A DNA stretch of 64,000 nt from Antedon bifida (taxonomy: Eukaryota > Echinodermata > Crinoidea > Comatulida > Antedonidae). Within the stretch, counting starts at the first letter, position 1, and each line of letters starts with the position of its first letter. The position numbers were made by a program, and so were the translations under genes. The stretch is taken from NCBI GenBank assembly GCA_963402885.1, contig OY727097.1, positions 28,327,401 through 28,391,400 of the forward strand, read 5' to 3'. Shown piece after piece: positions 57,600 to 64,000 of this stretch. The notes beneath the pieces were generated by a model. That model was not told the DNA's origin. It ran no database searches and saw only the letters and a list, made by a program, of their open reading frames with translations.

Positions 57600-57810
57600 T
57601 CGTGTCAACGCGTATACGTAATGTGTGTTGATGCGTCGTACAAAAAAAGCCGTATCAAGTTTGAGAAATAGTTAGTTATGACGACAGTGAGTTGACCAAT
57701 CACAAGCCACAGTTGGGGTGATCCATCGCGTACAGTAGTGATTGGTCAAATAACTGGCGACGCGTTTGGATCCTTGTGTTGCGGTCGCCCAAGTGGGAAC
57801 CGAGCTTAAG
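57600..57810. mobile_element. MITE family B, copy 12, left end degraded
   Basis: Right terminus CCAAGTGGGAACCGAGCT followed by TAA. Core boxes GACCAATCACAAGCC and AGTGATTGGTCAAATAAC are intact. The left half is diverged and its boundary uncertain. Confidence 0.72.
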
Positions 57811-59231
57811 TATTAACGTGATGACGTACTATAAGAACGTATACGTGTCTGTGGGTGTATTCGAAAAATTAAAACAATTTTTCTGATGTATTAGGAGGCC
57901 TATATAAGTACTGTATATTCTGTGCAGCATCAGTCTTTGATAGAAAGCAAAAAGAGTATAACGACTTTACCGACTGAACGCGCGCGTACACCGCTTCCTC
58001 CTTGATCTGTTTTCGTAACTACCGACACGCCCTCTCTCGTGTAGAATTATCTTTTTGACGATTTTTTTTCGACAAATTGGAGCACTTTTAAAATAATCTT
58101 TAGTTTACAAAGATTAATAAATACAGTTTGCACTCAGGTAGACCTATCAATTTAAGTAATTCGCAACACTGTAATTGTAATTTTTGATCAATTTTATATA
58201 CCGTATATATTATGCCACAGGTAATTTTACGACAATTAAGTGATGAGGGTTTTCACTTGTTCTGTGTATTCCTCGTATAATTTGTTGATGAATAAGTAGT
58301 GCCAAATAGTTTTTATTTTCACTCCATCAACTATTATCATTTCTTTATTCATCATAGTGACATTGTGTAACATTGTAAACCTTTGTTTATTTAAACAGTA
58401 CATATTTAAATTATAAAAATCAGAAACACAGACTGCACATCATCAACCATTTCGTCACCAGCAGCATCATCAAGAAAATTACGCGCGAGTAATAAAAGCA
58501 ACGTCTTTCTTACGCGCGTTAACACGTCCTGTGGATAGTTACAGTGGCACTGTACAAAATATAATACAAAAGAAAATTATTTTACATATCGTATTTTTTT
58601 CTATTGAAATCTTATAATTATTTGCTGCCATTTTTTTTCTTCAAATTAATATGACTATCATGAAATATGACATATGGATTTTATGAAATGATTTACCACA
58701 CCAACAGTTTATGATTACCTTTATGAACGTGGGCTGAAGAAAGGAAGATGAACGAGCATTTTCCACAGACGTACGTCGTACGAATGACACTTTTCTAATC
58801 TGAATCTTTGGCGCGTTATTATAGTTCGTAATTAGTGGAAATCTTTGTTGTCTGTTCACCACAATATACATTTTCTTCAACGTGACATTACTATTAGAAA
58901 ACATGTCTGTCTAATTAAGTATCGACGAAAAGTATTTGTGAAAGACGGCAATGTAGAGAGATAATTAAGTGGTTTTGAGTAAAATGAATTTTGAAATACT
59001 TCCATTAGTGATGGTGAAAAGAAAATCATACCTGTGTTAATCTTTCGGTTATTACATAATTTGTGGAAAGATGTGGAGGATACGTTACTTTATTTGAATT
59101 TGTAAAACATGCAAAACGTGATACAACTCGTAAATTTGGGCCATCCTTTTTTTTTCGACTGTCGTTTGACGATGAATATATAGATACAGCATTCTTCAGT
59201 ATTATCTTGTCCCCATAAACGACATAACTAT
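57811..59231. other. Intergenic, nothing recognised
   Basis: No supported gene or element. Confidence 0.4.
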
Positions 59232-59390
59232 TGCTCTGTCTACACAAACTAATTTGACAAAAAAAGTGTGACATGTCCTAATATGGTAGTGAAATGCCCA
59301 AATACGGTAGTGATATGACATCATCATTTCCATATATGGGCACATCACATTTTTTTTCACATAAAGTTTGATAGTGTGTACAGAGCTTTA
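59232..59390. mobile_element. MITE family A, copy 15
   Basis: The left end has lost a few bases (GCTCTGTCTACACAAACTA); the right end reads TTTGATAGTGTGTACAGAGC. Two internal AAATA(T/C)GGTAGTGA blocks. Confidence 0.8.
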
Positions 59391-60502
59391 GAGGGAAATG
59401 TATAAAATAATTCCGCTAATTCCCTATGCTTACAATGCCTCCTCATTGTTTATTTTGTCAATTTTCGTACTGGCGTATTTACCTATAATCTCAAACTTTA
59501 AAAATTGACTTAACTGTGGCAATTGATAAAAGGCATGACGTTAAGCTATATATTTCAGGCTAGCTGTACTATATTTATTTTCAGTACGGCTGTAATGTTA
59601 AATGAAAATAAATTATTTGTACGATGTATTATTTTCATTAGGAGATATAAAAACAAGGTTATTTAACTACTACAAACAGTACAAATCAAATCATGGCACT
59701 GATTATTTAGAAAAGGAAATAAATGCCCTCGATGTATAGCACACTAATTAATAGTTTCATATTGTGGCGTAGTCAATATACGCTATACTTCGTCATTGTT
59801 CAATGAAGTTGTTACTGGCATAGTTATTACCATATAAATTGTCTTCCCACCTTGTTTACTAGAAAATGTTGATGCGGTCGTGGGCCTATTTATTGATTGA
59901 AGTCTTTGATAATCTAAAGTTTCTTGTCATTAAGCATAAATGGGAAATGGAAGCCTATTATACGATATCAAAACACATTATTTGAATTGCCGTTTGGGTA
60001 TAGAAAAAAATATATCAAAGGTAGATGTACTGAAACAGGCTCCTTAACAAATTGGCCTACGGTTATTACATGTTTTGCTGCTTAAGTCACACACTGGAAT
60101 ATCCGTCTGATGTTCGTTTAATTTCTTTAAATTCATGACGTTGAATACTTTGGGGATAATAACTACTTGTCACCTTGACAACAATCAATATATGTATTGT
60201 GTGTTGGCGAGACTGTTAGAGAACTTCATCTTTGTGCAGGTTTATCATACCGCCTAACTAATGGCTAAATGCCTGCAGGAAATACATGGGATTATGTTAT
60301 AAAAACACAATACAATAATGTTGACGTGGACATGTTTTCTGACCTTTATTGATTTGAAGAAAAAAAAATATCTTTAGGTTGCAGGCCCTACATGAAATAA
60401 GCAATTTAGAATAGCATTAAATGAAATTGGGTCTACTTAATTATAAAGAAAAACCAGGGAAGGGTGATTGATCAAACTATTCGCGTTTAGCATCTCGAAG
60501 CA
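59391..60502. other. Intergenic, nothing recognised
   Basis: No supported gene or element. Confidence 0.4.
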
Positions 60503-60652
60503 TAAAGCTCTGTCTACATTATCAAACTATAAGTTTGACCAAAAAAAAGTGTGATGTGCTCAAACATGGTAGTGTATGACATCATCATGTATATATATGG
60601 ACATATCATAATTTTTTGTCACATAACGTTTGATAGTGTAGACAGAGCTTAA
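60503..60652. mobile_element. MITE family A, copy 16
   Basis: Complete ends with TAA on both sides. One CAAACATGGTAGTGTATG block; a duplicated AAACTATAAGTTTGACC lies just inside the left repeat. Confidence 0.85.
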
Positions 60653-61059
60653 GGCTGATTAAAACGTACCGGTTTACGTGCTATAGTAAGTTAGTACTGT
60701 TTAATAAATGTCGTAAAGTTTACATTTTGTAACATTGTATATTTAGACCAGTGACTGCTAGCAGTTTAGTAGCTGTTATTCGCAACTTCGAAATATTTTT
60801 ATGTCTCGTATCAAAACGCGGATTGAAAGGATAATAAATAGCGCATAAATATCAATTATGAAACTCCTCAGTTTATCCCGACTTGTTTGAAAAGCTCATA
60901 AATTGTTGTATAATATATATTTATACACCGTGCTACTCTGATAATAAAAACAAAGCAGGTAAATTATCTTGGAGCTCTGGGATAGAAACGTAATTACAGT
61001 TGTAAATAATAAAGGACTTTACATGTTACATTTATACAAACATCGAGATCGCGTCAACA

Positions 61060-61208
61060 GCTGAATCTCACTAGAGAATACAACGCAATACCGAACGTGC
61101 GACGCAAGTAATTTGACCGATTGCATACGCTAGTTCGGACAATCCTTCGCTTCTGATTGCTCAAATTACTTGTTTTGCACGTACGTCCTTGCGTGCTGGA
61201 GTCTCGAC
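61060..61208. mobile_element. MITE family B fragment
   Basis: GAATCTCACTAGAGAATACAA on the left is a diverged terminus. GACCGATTGCATACG and CTGATTGCTCAAATTAC are mutated forms of the two CCAAT boxes. GTACGTCCTTGCG near the right end is well kept. Confidence 0.6.
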
Positions 61209-63494
61209 GGTTAATAGAAAGGAAAGAAATACTTGTATACCTACTTGAATATAATCGTGTTGAACGTGCAACACGATTAGAGTTACCGGAGGGGGCATAG
61301 AATAAAACAATTATAACAAAATACGACGTGACACACGAAGTAAAAATATTACACACATTTTAGAATGCTAAGATAAAGGATCCATATATAAACGGACATT
61401 ATATTAATCAAAAAGATTTTTCATTTGGAAATCATGAATAGTATGAATATTGATAATTGTCACGTAGCAGCTATTCATATTCTGCAAAGAAAGTTTACCT
61501 CCCGTCACGCTTCATTGATTGTTACGAAAGTTCATTGTTTGACTACAAAACATTGGCCTAAGACGACCTAGGCATGTTTACGGCTTTCGCTCTCTGCGGG
61601 TGAAATCACTTATTGCAGGCGACGATTGTACAATGTACTATCAATGGGAGGTCTTTTTTTTATTCAATGAGAAGCTTTCTATAATATAGGTGTTTGAACT
61701 CTCGTCACCACGACGAGTTAGGTGATCCACGAAACGTGCATACATACGTGGAAAGAAATCGTTGTTTGTGAAAGTAGGCCATGTGCTGTTTGGAGTGAGT
61801 GAGCAGACATTATATATGACTACTTCGGTTAATTGCAATAACAAGTTGACGCAATTTTAGGCTATGGTGTATTGTTTGAATTTGGACAAATTGTATCCTA
61901 TCAGGTGTGTGTTGTTAGATTAATTAGGATTAATTAACAAGTGTAATCATAAGTACCCAGATTAATTATAATCAATCTAAAAGCTCAGGCCATAGAGGAA
62001 ACAGAGTGACCATTCCCAATAATAAAGAAAGTACACGTATAGTTCAATTTTGTGATTCTCTATATCATGTTAAAATCTGTTATTTATAGGTATTAATTTA
62101 CTGATTTGTTTCATCTTGTATTGAGACGAAACAATGAAAGAGAACAGTTAGCATTATCGCGAAAAAAATGACGAAGAAAAACAACGATAAATACATTTCA
62201 TGTATTCAATAGTATGTAGGCCACTGGCCCAAGTACAATAATATAAAATAGTACATATTATACAATAAGAAGTAGTAACAGCAAAATAATTAGTTCTCTG
62301 TTTATATGCGAAAATAAACTGTATGACATCCTGTAAAATTCGGTTAGTTAATCAAAACCACATTGAATTTAGCGCTGATGATAATACACGCATGATATTA
62401 ACATATACGTACTTAACTGTGTCGCTTATACAAATCCATCACCATTAGGGCGTCGACGATGAGTTAACATCTTATTATCCGCTTACATCATCCTTAATAT
62501 TATACAGTATGTATTTAACTATGATTTTAGGCTAATGGTGAATTATCGTCGGCTGGAGGGTCAAGTAGACCTTTAGTAGGATTAGCGTGTCAATGTTTAA
62601 GAAACAGGATCAATTTGATTGATTGGATTAGATTATCATGGATCAGCTACCAACGTAATAAATGTTGAATTGACAGTAGTGGATTAAGACGGATTAGTCC
62701 GGTTCCTTGTATTGAAATTTGTAATTGATATTACGAACAGTGGCATGTTACATGAAGTGACTTTCAATATGTAAAAGAATGTTTGTAAGTATAAGAAAGC
62801 TGTAATTAGGTTATGTTTTAATTTGTATTATTTTGTTTGCGAGTGGTTTCGAGTGGTTGCGTGTGTCTGTAAAGATTATACGTTTTGTTCTTGTTTATTA
62901 CTAAATTAGTGATAAGATAATAATAATTTATTTGGAAGCTAAACTTTTTAAACAGTGACACACTTCTTGAATGAAGGTGTGTCCAGAGTAAGTAAAATAA
63001 AATTTAGAGAAAAAAAATGATTTAACAATAGGCCTATTTACAGTACAGAAAAGAAACTTGAAATAAATGATATAAAAAATAACATTAACAAAAGTAATAC
63101 AGTATTTAAAAAGCAAGGAACTAATCATTTTCATTGTTGTAGCTGATAATGTAGCTTTAATACTACAATTTATTTTTTGTTGTTTTATATGGAAGTACTG
63201 TACTATAAATAAACAACATTGTATTACTTGCCTGTCGAGTGTTAATTACTTAAGACTTGTTAATTTGATTTTAACACACAAACAAGCGTCATGGTTCAAC
63301 GCACATATATTAGATAGCCTAATTTAAAGCCTTCGTTATTCACTACCTATGTAAAGTTTAAATTCTATCCAAATTAATACTAATTATGTTTGTTAGTGGG
63401 ATAATAGTGCAGTTACTCATACATTACAATACCAGTAATTAACAGACAGCCTGCATGGTTATTAATGATGATATCTTGTAGCAGTTCGGTTTCT
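61209..63494. other. Intergenic, nothing recognised
   Basis: No supported gene or element. One TAGGCCTA octamer at 63029. Confidence 0.4.
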
Positions 63495-63497
63495 TAA

Positions 63498-63689
63498 AGC
63501 CTGTTTTCCTGTCGACGTTATTCGACGCTATCGGCGATCTTCTACGTAAACATTCAAATGTTAACGATTTACAGGAAAAGGTACCCGCTGCCGTTATCAT
63601 TTCAACTTGATCGTTTTCAAACGATCGTCGTTGAACTGTTAACGATCAACGAAAGATAGCGTCGAATAACGTCGACAGGAAAACAGGCT
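63498..63689. mobile_element. MITE with long perfect-looking hairpin ends (family F)
   Basis: A 192 bp element. About 38 bp at each end are reverse complements, beginning AGCCTGTTTTCCTGTCGACG, with TAA directly outside both ends (63495-63497 and 63690-63692). The interior has its own inverted pair (GTTAACGAT twice, GATCGTTTTCAAACGATC). It is the only copy in this window and the freshest-looking MITE. Confidence 0.85.
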
Positions 63690-64000
63690 TAAGATGTAAA
63701 CAGATTTTCTCAATTAATTTGATAGAACCGACTATGTAAAACTTGTGTAAGGCATTTCGTGAAGCCAGTATGTACAGTATACCGTGTATAATATATTGCT
63801 TTATTTTATCTCCTTTTTGTAATGTATATTATCACATTCCTTTTAATGCCAGACGCAATTATCTTTTTAATATTTAAATAGTCTATATTGAAATCAAACA
63901 TATTGATTACTGCTGTAAAATGTTTTCTTTCTGTAATATAGTAAGTTGTACTAGATTTCAATAAGATAGTCATTCAGTGTCAGACTTAATTTGTACACTA
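63690..64000. other. Intergenic, nothing recognised
   Basis: A+T-rich to the end of the window. Confidence 0.4.

Noticed and set aside
61054..61356. 100-codon - strand reading frame
   Set aside because: Its C-terminal part is the eroded family B element; the rest has no family features.

Overview
The window is animal nuclear DNA: clearly A+T-rich by eye, gene-poor, with spliced genes, GT-AG introns and dense short transposable elements. The OCA2, RING/coiled-coil and peptide-GPCR genes, together with a foldback transposon resembling the sea-urchin TU type, suggest a marine invertebrate deuterostome, probably an echinoderm. The species cannot be fixed from the sequence alone.

Three genes are supported. 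(1) The last two coding exons of an OCA2 (P protein) orthologue lie on the + strand at 2954-3141 and 3623-3716; its earlier exons must lie before base 1. Just upstream, the 5' part of the penultimate exon and its splice acceptor have been copied in tandem. (2) A single-exon coding region at 21427-22446 (+) encodes a 339-residue RING-finger/coiled-coil protein with no B-box. A non-coding first exon appears to end at 20388. (3) An intronless class A peptide-type GPCR of 395 residues lies at 38811-39998 (-), with a TATA-like sequence about 500 bp upstream.

The rest is intergenic or intronic and dominated by repeats. Two palindromic MITE families are scattered throughout: family A, about 16 copies starting AGCTCTGTCTACACTATC; family B, about 20 copies or fragments starting AGCTTGGTTCCCACTAG, most carrying a pair of inverted CCAAT boxes. 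With a third hairpin element at 63498-63689 they share AGC termini and, in many copies, matching TTA or TAA flanks, as expected for PIF/Harbinger-type transposition. Other elements are a 1.2 kb foldback transposon (11140-12350) with a CGAATG duplication, a GTGGCCGTATTCACC MITE (12478-12672), tRNA-derived SINEs (8.4, 9.9 and 42.5 kb), LINE 3' ends (16.7, 24.4, 29.1 and 47.8 kb) and several tandem arrays.

Layout: 1-4.4 kb OCA2 3' end; 4.4-20.2 kb repeats including SINEs and the foldback element; 20.2-23.2 kb RING gene; 23.2-38.7 kb repeats including a 61-67 bp palindromic array and a 129 bp satellite that is open as 43-codon repeats; 38.8-40.5 kb GPCR gene; 40.5-64 kb repeats including a MITE-derived 285 bp array, a 58 bp satellite related to the 129 bp one and split by a LINE, and a 70 bp array. 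The three genes show no sign of acting together. No tRNA or rRNA gene, CRISPR array or prokaryotic feature was seen.
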